Below are positions 1 to 8,480 of a stretch of DNA of 64,000 bases, piece after piece. Below the pieces are notes generated by a model that had not been told where the DNA came from, did not search any database, and saw nothing but the letters and a program-made list of their open reading frames with translations. The DNA is from Neomegalonema perideroedes DSM 15528 (GTDB lineage Bacteria; Pseudomonadota; Alphaproteobacteria; Rhodobacterales; Rhodobacteraceae): NCBI RefSeq assembly GCF_000374145.1, contig NZ_KB893663.1:57522-121521 (forward strand), written 5' to 3'. Made by a program: the position numbers and the translations under genes. Position 1 is the first letter of the stretch. Each line of letters starts with the position of its first letter.

Positions 1-1207
1 GATCCATCTTGAAGCGCTCGGCGTTGGAGACGCCGTCCTTATAGCTCCAATGGGCCGCCACGCCGGTTTCGGCCAGTTCGTGCATGTCCTGCGTGCGGAT
101 CTGGATCTCGACGCGCTGGGCGCCGTCGAGGGCCTCGGCGTTGGTCATCATCACCGTGGTGTGCAGCGACCTGTAGCCGTTGGACTTCGGCATCGAGATA
201 TAGTCTTTGAACCGCCCGGGAGAGCAATGCCAGCGCTGATGGATCGCGCCCAAGGCCCGATAACAATCATCCACGCTCTGCACGACCACCCGGAAGCCGA
301 TCACGTCCGAAAGCTGACGAAAGCCCGCGTCGTCGGGGCTGAGCTTCTTGTCGTCCAGCTTGCGCCAGATGGAGAAGGGCCGCTTCATCCGCCCGCTCAC
401 CTTGACGTCCGAGACGTATTTGCGCCCCAGCTCCATCTTCAGCGCCTCGGAGACGCTGTCGATCACCAGATTGCTGCTGGAGCGTCCGCCGCCGCGCTCG
501 CGGCGCATCTGCGCCAGACGCCGGATGACCGATTGATAGCCGCTCGGATTCAACGCCCGGAAGCACATGTCCTCCAGATCGTCGCGCATCTTCTGCATGC
601 CCATGCGGCCCGCGAGCGGCGCGTAGATGTCCAGAGTCTCGCGGGCGATGCGCTCGCGCTTGTCGGGGCGCAGATTCCCGAGCGTGCTCATATTGTGATA
701 GCGGTCGGCCAGCTTCACCAGCAGCACCCGGGCGTCCAGCGCCACGGCGAGGATCAGCTTGCGGAGATTCTCCGCCTGCTCCATCTCCTTGACGCGGCGG
801 CGCGCGAATTCGTCGGGGGCCGCCGGCTGGGCGGCTTCTCCGTCTTTGGCGGCGCTCTCGCGGAGGGCCTTCTTGCGGATGTCGGCCATCTTGCCGACCT
901 TGGTGACGCCCTGCACGATGCGCAGCACGTCCGCGCCGCAAGCGTCGAGGATCTCCGATTCCGGCGTGGGGGTGTCTTCGATCACGTCATGGAGCATGGC
1001 CGCCGCGATGGTCGCGTCGTCCAGCTGATAATCCATCAGGATCTTGGCCGCTTCGAGCGGATGGCTGAAATAGGGCGTGACGCCGTCGGCGCGGGTCTGA
1101 TGGGCGTGGGAGGCCGCGCCGATCGCGTAAGCGCGACGCAGCATCTCCGAATCCGATTTCGGATTATAGGCCCGCACGCGGGCGACCAGCTCATCGGCCG
1201 ACATCAT
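1..1207 (-). CDS. Bifunctional (p)ppGpp synthetase/hydrolase, RelA/SpoT family (3' end beyond window)
   Basis: About 402 N-terminal residues are visible; the rest runs off the left edge. The product makes and breaks the alarmone (p)ppGpp in the stringent response. The N-terminal hydrolase domain has the HD signature: His near residue 49, HD at 73-74 and ED at 77-78 (MLHDVIEDTP). The synthetase domain starts about residue 240 and carries RFKDYISMPKSNGYRSLHT near residue 332. The RxKD form fits bifunctional enzymes. A short Ala/Pro-rich insert (GEAAQPAAPDE) lies between the two. The start is the first of two adjacent ATGs, with GGGAGGAGG about 8 nt upstream. It lies just downstream of rpoZ on the same strand, a common bacterial pairing. 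The C-terminal TGS/ACT part cannot be seen, so relA versus spoT naming is left open. Confidence 0.95.
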   Translation of the reverse strand, partial: MMSADELVARVRAYNPKSDSEMLRRAYAIGAASHAHQTRADGVTPYFSHPLEAAKILMDYQLDDATIAAAMLHDVIEDTPTPESEILDACGADVLRIVQGVTKVGKMADIRKKALRESAAKDGEAAQPAAPDEFARRRVKEMEQAENLRKLILAVALDARVLLVKLADRYHNMSTLGNLRPDKRERIARETLDIYAPLAGRMGMQKMRDDLEDMCFRALNPSGYQSVIRRLAQMRRERGGGRSSSNLVIDSVSEALKMELGRKYVSDVKVSGRMKRPFSIWRKLDDKKLSPDDAGFRQLSDVIGFRVVVQSVDDCYRALGAIHQRWHCSPGRFKDYISMPKSNGYRSLHTTVMMTNAEALDGAQRVEIQIRTQDMHELAETGVAAHWSYKDGVSNAERFKMD

Positions 1208-1268
1208 CAGCGAAGCCTCCTCCCGGCGCCGAAGCCTGCGCCGGGCGCGGGCCGCCGACGCGGGACGA

Positions 1269-1619
1269 TCAGGATTTGCCCATCTCGTTGAGAGCCTGAA
1301 TCAGATCCGCTTCGGTGAGCGGCTGCTCGTCGGGCCGGTCGTCGGCCTCGCCCATGCGCTCCAGCATCTCGTCGTCGTCGGGCTCGTCCACCTCGACATG
1401 CTTCTGGAGGCTCTCGATGGCCGATTCGCGCAGACCCTCGGGCGTGAGCTTCACCTCCGCGATCTCGCGCAGCGCGACCACGGGATTCTTGTCGCCGTCC
1501 TGCTCCACGAGCAAAGACGCCCCGGAGGCGATGGCGCGCGCGCGATGAGCGGCCAAGAGAACGATCTCGAAGCGATTCGGGATCTTGTCGATGCAATCCT
1601 CGACGGTCACGCGGGCCAT
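1269..1619 (-). CDS. rpoZ: RNA polymerase omega subunit
   Basis: Omega is the small subunit that helps beta-prime fold and join the RNA polymerase core. The 116-residue protein begins [20 protein letters not shown] and continues with the helix [14 protein letters not shown], both typical of omega. The C-terminal third is acidic ([18 protein letters not shown]), as in alphaproteobacterial forms. An upstream in-frame start would add 25 residues without family similarity. I prefer the start at the MARVTVEDC motif, preceded by GAGGATG about 9 nt upstream. It is followed by the RelA/SpoT gene 61 nt downstream on the same strand, suggesting co-transcription. Confidence 0.96.
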   Translation of the reverse strand: MARVTVEDCIDKIPNRFEIVLLAAHRARAIASGASLLVEQDGDKNPVVALREIAEVKLTPEGLRESAIESLQKHVEVDEPDDDEMLERMGEADDRPDEQPLTEADLIQALNEMGKS

Positions 1620-2180
1620 GGCGACGTCATCCTCAGCATTGGACGGAATTCGGGTGCGAAGGGGCGATATAGACCGCCGCCCCCGCAGGGTCAAGGCGTC
1701 CGCCCCCTCCTCGCCCGGAGATCCTCCCCGATTCGGCCCGGAAGCGGCGCCGAATCGACCTAGGACCGCTTCGGAATCCGCCCGAAATCCACGTCCCCGG
1801 AGGGGTTGGAAAGATCGTCCTCTCTCAAGGCTCTGGCGGATTCCAGAAGCGGCGGCGCGACGGCGAATCGTCCGTCTGCGGCCTCACGTTCTAAGGGCTT
1901 GTCCGGAGAAGCTTAAGGCGTCAAGGTCCGAGCCTGCTTAAAAAACCTCTTGGAAGCCTCGGAAAAGACTTCTATTTCTTTTCTCTTGCAGGTATAAAAA
2001 ACCCGCCGTATTCGTTAACGTGACCACACGCTTCGGGATGGGTGGCGATCAAAACCCAACCGCAGCGCGAGACGTCGATTCGCAAGACCCGCTCTTGCGT
2101 CGAGGCCTTGCGCGCGCGGCCTTTTGATCCGGAGCCCGCAGAGATCCCGGGGACCGAACCCCTAGTCTAGCGAGGGAATT
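1620..2180. other. Intergenic region between divergent rpoZ and the secreted Cys/Pro-rich protein
   Basis: No convincing gene. The right half (about 1935-2030) is distinctly AT-rich for this genome, with runs of A and T and a TTGCAG...TATAAAA stretch, so promoters for one or both flanking genes probably lie here. A small hairpin with arms CGCAAGA/TCTTGCG sits near 2081-2100. No tRNA or known RNA motif was recognised. Confidence 0.4.
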
Positions 2181-3059
2181 ATGAGTCGTTTCTGGTCCAG
2201 TTTCGCCGCCGCCGCCGTCGGCGCGACGCTTTGGGCGGGCTCGGCCGCCGCTGGCGGCTACGGCGCGCCGTCCGCTCCTTGCGGCCCCGCCTCCGCCCCC
2301 TGCGGCCCCGCCGCCTTCCAGCCCCCCGTCTTCCAGCCCCCGGTTTTTCAGCAGCCGGTCGGGCCCAATTGCGGCCCCGGCTTCGCGCCGCACGCCGGAT
2401 ATCAGGGCGGCTTCCACGGCTATCGTCCGGCCCCGCCGCCGCCGGTCTGCACCACCGAAGTCCAGTGGCAGACCACCTACCGCACCGAGCAGCGCTGCCA
2501 TGAGACCTGGCGCGAAGTCTCGATCCCGGTCAGCCGCGCGGCTTCGGTCCCCGGCGCCTGCGGCCCCAATCAGGTTTGCCAGCAGGACGTCTTCCGGATC
2601 AAGGTGCCCCATTGCGAGCCCCGCACCGTGACCGTTCCGGTCTCGAACCCGGTCCGCGTCACCATCTGCCGTCAGCCTGACGTCAATTCCTGCGGCGTGG
2701 TCGGCCAGCCGCTCGAAGATCGTCGCTGGGGCGACCGCTGGGACCGCAAGGATCGTTGGGACGACCGTCGCCATGGCGGCTTCGACCGCGACGACTGGCG
2801 TCGTCCGGCTCCCCCGCCGATCCATAATCCGGGCTCCTACTTCCCCACCGGCTCGATCTCGCACGGCGGCCCGGCCTTCGGCCCCTCCTACGCCGGCCCG
2901 ACGACCAATTATCGCGCCGCCCGCACCTCGCTGAGCGTCGACCTCAGCGACGCGGCCCCGGCCTCCGCGACGATCGTCGCGGCGGCTCCTGCGGCCCCCG
3001 TGGTCGAAGCCGCGCCGGCGCCCGTCGCCAGCGGCTCCACCCAGTGGCTGCCCTACTGA
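2181..3059 (+). CDS. Secreted Cys/Pro-rich hypothetical protein
   Basis: No family recognised. The 292-residue product has a signal peptide (cleavage likely after WAGSAAA, about residue 24), so it is exported. The mature N-terminus is Gly/Pro/Cys-rich with short repeats (APCGP, FQPPV). Residues about 88-175 form a denser region with many cysteines (VCTTEVQW, EQRCHETW, PGACGPNQVCQQ, VPHCEPRTV, VTICRQ) and could be a small disulfide-bonded domain. Next comes a stretch rich in Asp, Arg and Trp (DRRWGDRWDRKDRWDDRR), then a low-complexity Ala/Pro tail. The start has GCGAGGGAA about 6 nt upstream. It is a stand-alone gene between divergent rpoZ and hpt. A cell-surface or periplasmic structural role is only a guess. 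Confidence 0.75.
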   Translation: MSRFWSSFAAAAVGATLWAGSAAAGGYGAPSAPCGPASAPCGPAAFQPPVFQPPVFQQPVGPNCGPGFAPHAGYQGGFHGYRPAPPPPVCTTEVQWQTTYRTEQRCHETWREVSIPVSRAASVPGACGPNQVCQQDVFRIKVPHCEPRTVTVPVSNPVRVTICRQPDVNSCGVVGQPLEDRRWGDRWDRKDRWDDRRHGGFDRDDWRRPAPPPIHNPGSYFPTGSISHGGPAFGPSYAGPTTNYRAARTSLSVDLSDAAPASATIVAAAPAAPVVEAAPAPVASGSTQWLPY

Positions 3060-3285
3060 TTCGCCGAGAAGCTCCGGCGCGCGGAAGATCCCGCGCCGGA
3101 GCCTCCGCGGTCCCTGCTCGCGCGCGGCTTTCGGGAGACAGCCGCGCGCGAAGCGTTTCAAGAGGCCTTGCGCCGTCTTGCGGCCCGCGCCTTTCTTGCG
3201 GCACCCTGCCCGCGGCGGCGCTTCCGCTCCCGCTTTCCGGCGCGGAGCCGCGGCGCCGGAGTCGCAGAGCAGGGGGAGGCGCGCG

Positions 3286-3834
3286 ATGATGGATTATGAA
3301 GTCGAATCGCTCATCGCCGAGGGCGCCATCGCCCGGCGCACGCAGGATCTCGCGGCGGACATCTCCGCCGCTTTCGCCGACACGGATCAGCTGCTGCTGG
3401 TCGGGCTTTTGCGCGGCTCCTTCATCTTCATCGCCGATCTGGCGCGGCAGCTGGATCTGCCCTGCGAAGTCGACTTCATGGTCGTCTCCTCCTATGGCGA
3501 GGAGATGGAGTCTTCGGGCAGCGTGCGCATCCTCAAGGATCTCGACACCGAGATCGCCGGGCGCGACGTGCTGATCGTCGAGGACATCGTGGATACGGGC
3601 CGCACCCTCGCCAAGGTTCTGGAGTTCATGAAGCTGCGCAATCCGCGGCGCATCGAGGTCTGCGCTCTGCTCAACAAGCCCTCGCGGCGCGAGGCGGATC
3701 TCGACGTGCGCTGGATCGGCTTCGACGTGGGCGACGAATTCGTGGTGGGCTACGGCATCGACTACGCCCAGCGCAACCGCACCCTGCCCTATATCGGCGT
3801 GGTGAAGCCGATCGCTCCGGCCGCTCCGGACTGA
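3286..3834 (+). CDS. hpt: Hypoxanthine phosphoribosyltransferase
   Basis: Purine salvage enzyme converting hypoxanthine (and probably guanine) plus PRPP to the nucleotide in the cytosol. At 182 residues it has family length. The PRPP-binding loop is VLIVEDIVDTGRTL, the N-terminal phosphate loop is LLRGSFIF, the flexible loop carries SSYGEEMESSG, and the C-terminal base-binding region is VGYGIDYAQRNRTLPYIGVV. Two adjacent ATGs (MMDYEV) follow the strong ribosome site GGGGGAGG by 6 nt; an upstream extension of 36 residues lacks similarity. It appears monocistronic. A strong terminator lies 150 nt downstream. Confidence 0.95.
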   Translation: MMDYEVESLIAEGAIARRTQDLAADISAAFADTDQLLLVGLLRGSFIFIADLARQLDLPCEVDFMVVSSYGEEMESSGSVRILKDLDTEIAGRDVLIVEDIVDTGRTLAKVLEFMKLRNPRRIEVCALLNKPSRREADLDVRWIGFDVGDEFVVGYGIDYAQRNRTLPYIGVVKPIAPAAPD

Positions 3835-3982
3835 GCGGGCGGTCCGGGACGGACAAGCCCTCCATGCATGACCGCTATGCGCAATTCGGGCGCCTCGCGG
3901 CTCCCAAAGCGGTTTATAAAGGGCCTATCAGAGATTTGCGCGGGCGCAGCCCGCATGAGGCTCTGTCCTCCCTAATTGATCT

Positions 3983-4019
3983 CGCCCGGCTGGCCTTTGC
4001 TCAGCCGGGCGTTTTTTTT
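3983..4019 (+). terminator. Strong Rho-independent terminator between convergent hpt and ribD
   Basis: A perfect 10-bp stem (CGCCCGGCTG at 3983-3992 with CAGCCGGGCG at 4002-4011), a 9-nt loop and eight Ts. The T-run overlaps the ribD stop codon on the other strand. It reads on the plus strand, 149 nt after the hpt stop. The long gap leaves room for either a long hpt 3' UTR or a separate small RNA. Confidence 0.9.
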
Positions 4020-5131
4020 CACGCCCGCGCCCAGAAGCTGAGCGCGTCGGCGCCGCAAGCCTCCAGAGCCTCCAGCCGCCAGCGCGGCGCCTCCGCGAGC
4101 TTCTCCAGCCCGAGCGCCCCCATGGCCGGACGCGATTCGCTCCCGAGCGCCGCCCCCGCCGAGAACCAAGCCAGAGAATCGACCAGATCCGCCCGGATCA
4201 ATCCCGCCGCCAGACGTCCCCCGCCCTCGCAGAAGACCCGGGTCAGCCCGCGCGCGCCCAATTCGGCGAAGACCGCCCGCAGATCCAGACCGCCCTCCGG
4301 CGCCATGGGAACGGGAATCAGCTCCGCCCCCGCCGCCCGCAGAGCCTCGGCGCGCTCCGGCGAAGCCTCGGGACCATGGAGAATCCAGAGCGGAAGCTCC
4401 CGCGCCTTGGCGACCAAGCGCGATTCTAAAGGCGCCTCCAGCCGCGAATCGAGCAGAATCCGCAGGGGCGACCGCGCTGCGAGCCCTTCGATGCGCACGT
4501 CCAGAGCAGGGTCGTCGGCGCGCAAAGTCGCCAGCCCGAGCAGAATCGCGTCATGTTCGGCGCGCATCAAATGGACGCGCCGCCGCGCCTCCGGCCCGGT
4601 GATCCAGCGCGATTCGCCGCTCGCGAGCGCGATCCGCCCATCCAGCGAAGCCGCGAGCTTCAGAGTCAGAAAGGGACGCCCCTCGCGCAGGCGCGTCAGG
4701 AATCCGGCGTTGAGCCGCGCCGCCGCCTCGGCCTCGACGCCCTCCGTCACCGCGATTCCCGCCGCCCGCAGAATCGCGAAGCCGCGCCCCGCCACGCGCG
4801 GATCCGGGTCGCCCAGAGCCGCGACCACCCGCGCCGGAGCCGCCTCCGCAAGGGCCTCGGCGCAAGGGGGCGTGCGGCCATGATGGGCGCAGGGCTCAAG
4901 GGTCACATAGATCGTCGCGCCTTGGGCGCTCCCGCCCGCCCCGGCCAAAGCCGCCAGAGCCGCCCGCTCGGCGTGGGGACGCCCGCCCGCCGCCGTGCGT
5001 CCGCGAGCCAGAACGGCCCCGTCCTTCACGATCAGACAGCCCACCGAGGGATTGGGCCAGGTCTCGCCCAGACCCCGCCGCGCCAGAGCCAAAGCCGCCC
5101 GCATCCGGCGGGAATCCTCCTCACGGCTCAT
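4019..5131 (-). CDS. ribD: Bifunctional riboflavin biosynthesis deaminase/reductase
   Basis: Carries out the second and third steps of riboflavin synthesis: deamination of the pyrimidine ring, then NADPH-dependent side-chain reduction. The N-terminal deaminase domain (about 1-145) has the zinc site HAE plus [11 protein letters not shown]. The C-terminal reductase domain (about 150-368) opens with [15 protein letters not shown] and includes [12 protein letters not shown] and the FCEGGGRLA loop. At 370 residues it is of normal length. Its start overlaps the nrdR stop by 4 nt, so translation is probably coupled. nrdR-ribD is a familiar gene order in Proteobacteria. Confidence 0.96.
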   Translation of the reverse strand: MSREEDSRRMRAALALARRGLGETWPNPSVGCLIVKDGAVLARGRTAAGGRPHAERAALAALAGAGGSAQGATIYVTLEPCAHHGRTPPCAEALAEAAPARVVAALGDPDPRVAGRGFAILRAAGIAVTEGVEAEAAARLNAGFLTRLREGRPFLTLKLAASLDGRIALASGESRWITGPEARRRVHLMRAEHDAILLGLATLRADDPALDVRIEGLAARSPLRILLDSRLEAPLESRLVAKARELPLWILHGPEASPERAEALRAAGAELIPVPMAPEGGLDLRAVFAELGARGLTRVFCEGGGRLAAGLIRADLVDSLAWFSAGAALGSESRPAMGALGLEKLAEAPRWRLEALEACGADALSFWARA

Positions 5132-5613
5132 GAGGGCTTCTTGGCGCTTTTGGATTCCTCCGCGGCGTGACGGATCGCGGCGGCAAAATCCTCGAAATCG
5201 GCGGCTTCGTTGAAATCCTTATAGACCGAGGCGAAGCGCACATAGGCCACCGCGTCGAGATCGGACAAAGCCTCCATGGCCATTTCGCCGATCTTGCCGC
5301 TGGCGATCTCCGATTCGCCGAGAGTCTCGATTCGCCGCGCCAGCCCGCTCACCAATTGCTCGATCCGCTCCTCGGCGAGAGGCCGCTTGCGCATGGCGAT
5401 CCGCAAAGCCCGCGCGAGCTTCTCGCGGTCGAAGGGCTCGCGGCCGCCGTCCTTCTTGCGGACCATGACTTCGCGCAATTGCGCCCGCTCATAGGTGGTG
5501 AAGCGCGCTCCGCAGGAGGGGCAGACCCGCCGGCGGCGAATCGCCGATTGATCCTCGGCGGGGCGGGAATCCTTCACCTGAGTGTCGGGCTCGGCGCAGA
5601 AGGGGCAGCGCAT
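5128..5613 (-). CDS. nrdR: Transcriptional repressor NrdR
   Basis: NrdR represses ribonucleotide reductase genes, sensing ATP/dATP through its ATP-cone domain. The N-terminal zinc ribbon is complete ([17 protein letters not shown] ... [17 protein letters not shown], four cysteines). The ATP-cone follows ([19 protein letters not shown]). At 161 residues it has family length, with a Lys/Ser-rich tail. The start has AAGGAG 8 nt upstream. It begins only 12 nt after the sigma54 regulator stop codon and overlaps ribD by 4 nt, so it may be co-transcribed with the upstream signalling genes. Confidence 0.96.
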   Translation of the reverse strand: MRCPFCAEPDTQVKDSRPAEDQSAIRRRRVCPSCGARFTTYERAQLREVMVRKKDGGREPFDREKLARALRIAMRKRPLAEERIEQLVSGLARRIETLGESEIASGKIGEMAMEALSDLDAVAYVRFASVYKDFNEAADFEDFAAAIRHAAEESKSAKKPS

Positions 5614-5625
5614 GGCTCAGGCTCC

Positions 5626-7125
5626 TTAAAACAAGGGCGCTTCTCCGCCTTCGCGCCAGAATTTCTGCTTGCGGTAGATGGTGGCCGGAGACACGCCCAA
5701 AAACACCGCCGCCTTGCGCACGTCGCCCTGACAAAGCTCCACCGCCCGCTCGATGGCCTCGCGCTCCAGATCGGAGAGCGGGCGAATCGCCTTGGAGAGC
5801 GCCACCAGATCATCGGGATTAGGCGCGGCGGAATGCGGCCGCGCGGATGGAGCGGCGAAGCTGGGGGAGGCGAAGCCTGGAGCGGGGGGAGGCGCAGGCC
5901 GCGGCGGCGCGCTGCGCATCAGGGCGGGCAACATGGCGGCGGTCAGCACGGGGCCGTCGTTGAGCACCACGGCGTTGCGCAGGACGTTCTGCAATTGCCG
6001 CACGTTGCCCGGCCAGCCGAAGGCCAGAAGGGCCGTTTTGGCGTCCTCCGCCAAGCCCTTGAAGCCGCGGCCCTCCTCGACGGCGTAAAGCTGCACGAAG
6101 CGCTCGGCGATGAGAATCAGGTCGTCGCCGCGTTCGCGCAGCGGCGGCAGGCCGATGGGAATCACATGGAGGCGGTAATAGAGATCTTCACGGAAACGCC
6201 CCGCGCTCACCTCCTCCAGAGGATCGCGGTTGGTCGCGCAGACGAAGCGCACGTCCACATGCTGCGGCGCCGCCCGCCCCACCGGATTGAAGGCCCCCGT
6301 CTGCACGAAACGCAGAAGCTTGGTCTGCAGATGCGGCGACATCTCGCAGATCTCGTCCAGAAAGAGCGTGCCCCCGTCCGCCAGACGTGCCGCGCCCAGC
6401 TTATCGGCCACCGCGCCCGTGAAGGCGCCCTTCACATGGCCGAACATCTCGCTCTCCATCAATTCGCCCGGAATGGCCGCGCAGTTGATGGCGACGAAAG
6501 GCCGGTCGCGGCGGGGGCTCTGCTGATGGATCGCCTGAGCGCAGACCTCTTTGCCCACCCCGCTTTCGCCTGTGACGAAGACCGTGGCGCTGGAGCGCGC
6601 CGCGCTCTCGATGGCCCGGTAGACGCCCTGCATGGAATCGCTGGCCCCCACGAAGCCTTCGAAATTCGCGCGGCGGGCGGGCGCGGGGGCTCCGGGCGCG
6701 GGAGGCGCCGCCAGAGCCCGCGCGAAGCGGCGGCGGTCGGCGTGATTGGCGATGGCGGTGATCAGCCGGTCCGGCCCGAAAGGCTTGACGAGGAAATCGG
6801 CGGCGCCGGCGCGCATGGCCTCCACCGCCACGCCGATGGAGCCATGGGCCGTGATCACCACCGCCGGAAGCCCCGGATGGCTCTCGCCGAGCTGACGCAG
6901 GATCTCCATGCCGTCGCAATCGGGGAGCTTCAGATCGAGCAACACGAGATCGGGCTCTTCGGCCCGCACGGAGTCCAGAGCCGCCGCGCCGGTGTCGACA
7001 TGCGTGACTTTATAAGGCTCGTCGCGCAGATAGCCCATATAGGTGCGCGCCAAAGCCGCCGCGTCCTCCACGAGGAGAATGCGCAAAGGCCGGTCGGCGG
7101 CGGAGGGCGATGCGTTCGGAGTCAT
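5626..7125 (-). CDS. Sigma54-dependent response regulator, NtrC/LuxO type
   Basis: A three-domain activator of sigma54 promoters. The receiver domain (about 15-130) shows LLVEDA, phospho-acceptor Asp in LVLLDLKLPD, and Lys in FLVKPFG. The AAA+ domain (about 160-400) has Walker A GESGVGKE, an intact GAFTGA loop for sigma54 contact, Walker B GGTLFLDEI and arginine-finger region RFREDLYYRL. After an Ala/Pro-rich linker comes a Fis-type helix-turn-helix. Its end (RPLSDLEREAIERAVELC ... LGVSPATIYRKQKFW) resembles LuxO-type regulators. The frame is open to a TTG at 7191, but ATG at 7125 fits the receiver start better. It lies 62 nt downstream of the histidine kinase. Target promoters are unknown. 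Confidence 0.93.
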   Translation of the reverse strand: MTPNASPSAADRPLRILLVEDAAALARTYMGYLRDEPYKVTHVDTGAAALDSVRAEEPDLVLLDLKLPDCDGMEILRQLGESHPGLPAVVITAHGSIGVAVEAMRAGAADFLVKPFGPDRLITAIANHADRRRFARALAAPPAPGAPAPARRANFEGFVGASDSMQGVYRAIESAARSSATVFVTGESGVGKEVCAQAIHQQSPRRDRPFVAINCAAIPGELMESEMFGHVKGAFTGAVADKLGAARLADGGTLFLDEICEMSPHLQTKLLRFVQTGAFNPVGRAAPQHVDVRFVCATNRDPLEEVSAGRFREDLYYRLHVIPIGLPPLRERGDDLILIAERFVQLYAVEEGRGFKGLAEDAKTALLAFGWPGNVRQLQNVLRNAVVLNDGPVLTAAMLPALMRSAPPRPAPPPAPGFASPSFAAPSARPHSAAPNPDDLVALSKAIRPLSDLEREAIERAVELCQGDVRKAAVFLGVSPATIYRKQKFWREGGEAPLF

Positions 7126-7187
7126 GGGCGCGCTGAAGCCTCTGTTATCATTTTGAGACGCAGAATTAGGCGGACGCAAGCGAGGCG

Positions 7188-8390
7188 TCAAGCCGAATCG
7201 CCGGGGGAGAAGCGCGAACCCGGCAAACGAACCTGCGCCCGCAGCCCAAGTCCCGGCGCCGTGACGATCTGCAGGTCGCCGCCATGAAAGCGCGCCAGAG
7301 ATTTCACGATGGGCAAGCCAAGCCCGGTGCCCTTATGGCGCTTGCCGCTTTCCAATTGGCCGAAGGGCTCTAAAGCCACCTCCAGCTCGCTGGGATCGAG
7401 GCCCGGCCCTTCGTCGGCCACCTCCAGCAGCAGACGGCCCTCCGGCTCGCGCTCGACCCGCAGCGTGATCGCCCCGCCCGGCGGCGAGAACTTCGCCGCA
7501 TTGGAGAGCAGATTCAGCAAAATCTGTTTGAGCCGCCGCTCGTCGCCCCAGAAAGGCGGCAGATGAGGATCCGCCGTCTCGACGAAACGCTTGTCGCGCC
7601 CGTCCTCCAGCCGCGTGGCGTAGCGCAGGCTTTGATGGGCGATGAAGCCCAGATCGCACCAGCTTTCCGACAGACGCAGATCGCCCGTCTCGGCCCGCGA
7701 GAGGTCGATCAGGTCGTTGATCAGATCCAGCAGCAATTCGCCGCTCGACAGGATGTCCCCCGCATAATCGGCCGCCTCCGCCGAACTCAGCGCCGCGGCG
7801 CGCGGACGGCGCAGAATCTCGGCGTTGCCGATCACCACGTTCAGAGGCGTGCGCAATTCATGGCTGATGTTGGCCAGAAACGAGCTTTTCGCCCGGCTCG
7901 CCGCCAGAGCCTCGTCGCGGGCGGTCTCCAGAGCCTGACGCGCCAGCGCCAGCTCGTTGCGCTGCTGCACGAGATTGCGCTGAAGCCGGGCGGTCTCGCC
8001 CGCGTCCTGCAGCACCAGCGCCAGATGGCCGGAATGCGGATCGAGATAAACGCGCAGATTCACATATTGCGGCGCATAGCCGTCGCTGTGGATGGAGATG
8101 TTTTCAAAGCTCAGAGCCTGAGGCTCCGCGCCGGAGCGGATGCGCTCCAGCGTCTCCTCGCAGCCGATCAGAGCGGGAAAGACCTCCAGAGCGTCGTCGC
8201 CGACGACGGCCGCGAATTTCTCGCCGCCGAGAATCTGCGCGACCCGCAAATCCGCGTCGAGCAGCGCGATGGCCATGTCGCCGCGCGAAAACAGGCTCCG
8301 CGCCGCCCAGAGCAGCGCCTCCTCCTCTCCTAACGCGGCTCCCGCGTGGGGAGCGCCTCTGCTCGCATCCTGCATGCCGCCCGCCGTCAT
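7188..8390 (-). CDS. PAS-type sensor histidine kinase
   Basis: A soluble kinase with no membrane segment, so it probably senses a cytoplasmic signal or partner. The N-terminal half (about 25-145) looks like a PAS fold (LLDADLRVAQIL ... YVNLRVYLDPHSGHLALVLQDAG). A coiled segment (about 146-175) leads to the dimerisation/phospho-acceptor domain with FLANISHELRTPLN. The ATPase domain follows: N-box LNLLSNAAKFS, G1 ADEGPGLD and G2 GTGLGLPIVKSL. At 400 residues it lacks a receiver or Hpt domain. It is flanked by the small GTPase gene upstream and the sigma54 regulator downstream, its likely phosphorylation target. Confidence 0.93.
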   Translation of the reverse strand: MTAGGMQDASRGAPHAGAALGEEEALLWAARSLFSRGDMAIALLDADLRVAQILGGEKFAAVVGDDALEVFPALIGCEETLERIRSGAEPQALSFENISIHSDGYAPQYVNLRVYLDPHSGHLALVLQDAGETARLQRNLVQQRNELALARQALETARDEALAASRAKSSFLANISHELRTPLNVVIGNAEILRRPRAAALSSAEAADYAGDILSSGELLLDLINDLIDLSRAETGDLRLSESWCDLGFIAHQSLRYATRLEDGRDKRFVETADPHLPPFWGDERRLKQILLNLLSNAAKFSPPGGAITLRVEREPEGRLLLEVADEGPGLDPSELEVALEPFGQLESGKRHKGTGLGLPIVKSLARFHGGDLQIVTAPGLGLRAQVRLPGSRFSPGDSA

Positions 8391-8480
8391 AGCTCGCGCC
8401 GTCCGAAAACTTGAGTCCCCTCAGCTTGGGGCAGGATCAAGGCCCCCGCAAGGCGCCCGAAGCGCCAAGGCTCCCGCGTC

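Noticed and set aside
50..1291. Long open frame antisense to the RelA/SpoT gene
   Set aside because: High GC makes long shadow frames on the opposite strand; this one lacks a ribosome site and family sequence. Similar antisense frames occur over glyS, ychF, scpA, kpsC, actP and ffh and were dropped for the same reason.
3835..3982. 4.5S (SRP) RNA or 6S RNA gene before the terminator
   Set aside because: The conserved SRP tetraloop and asymmetric-loop sequences are missing and no long 6S-type central bubble could be drawn.
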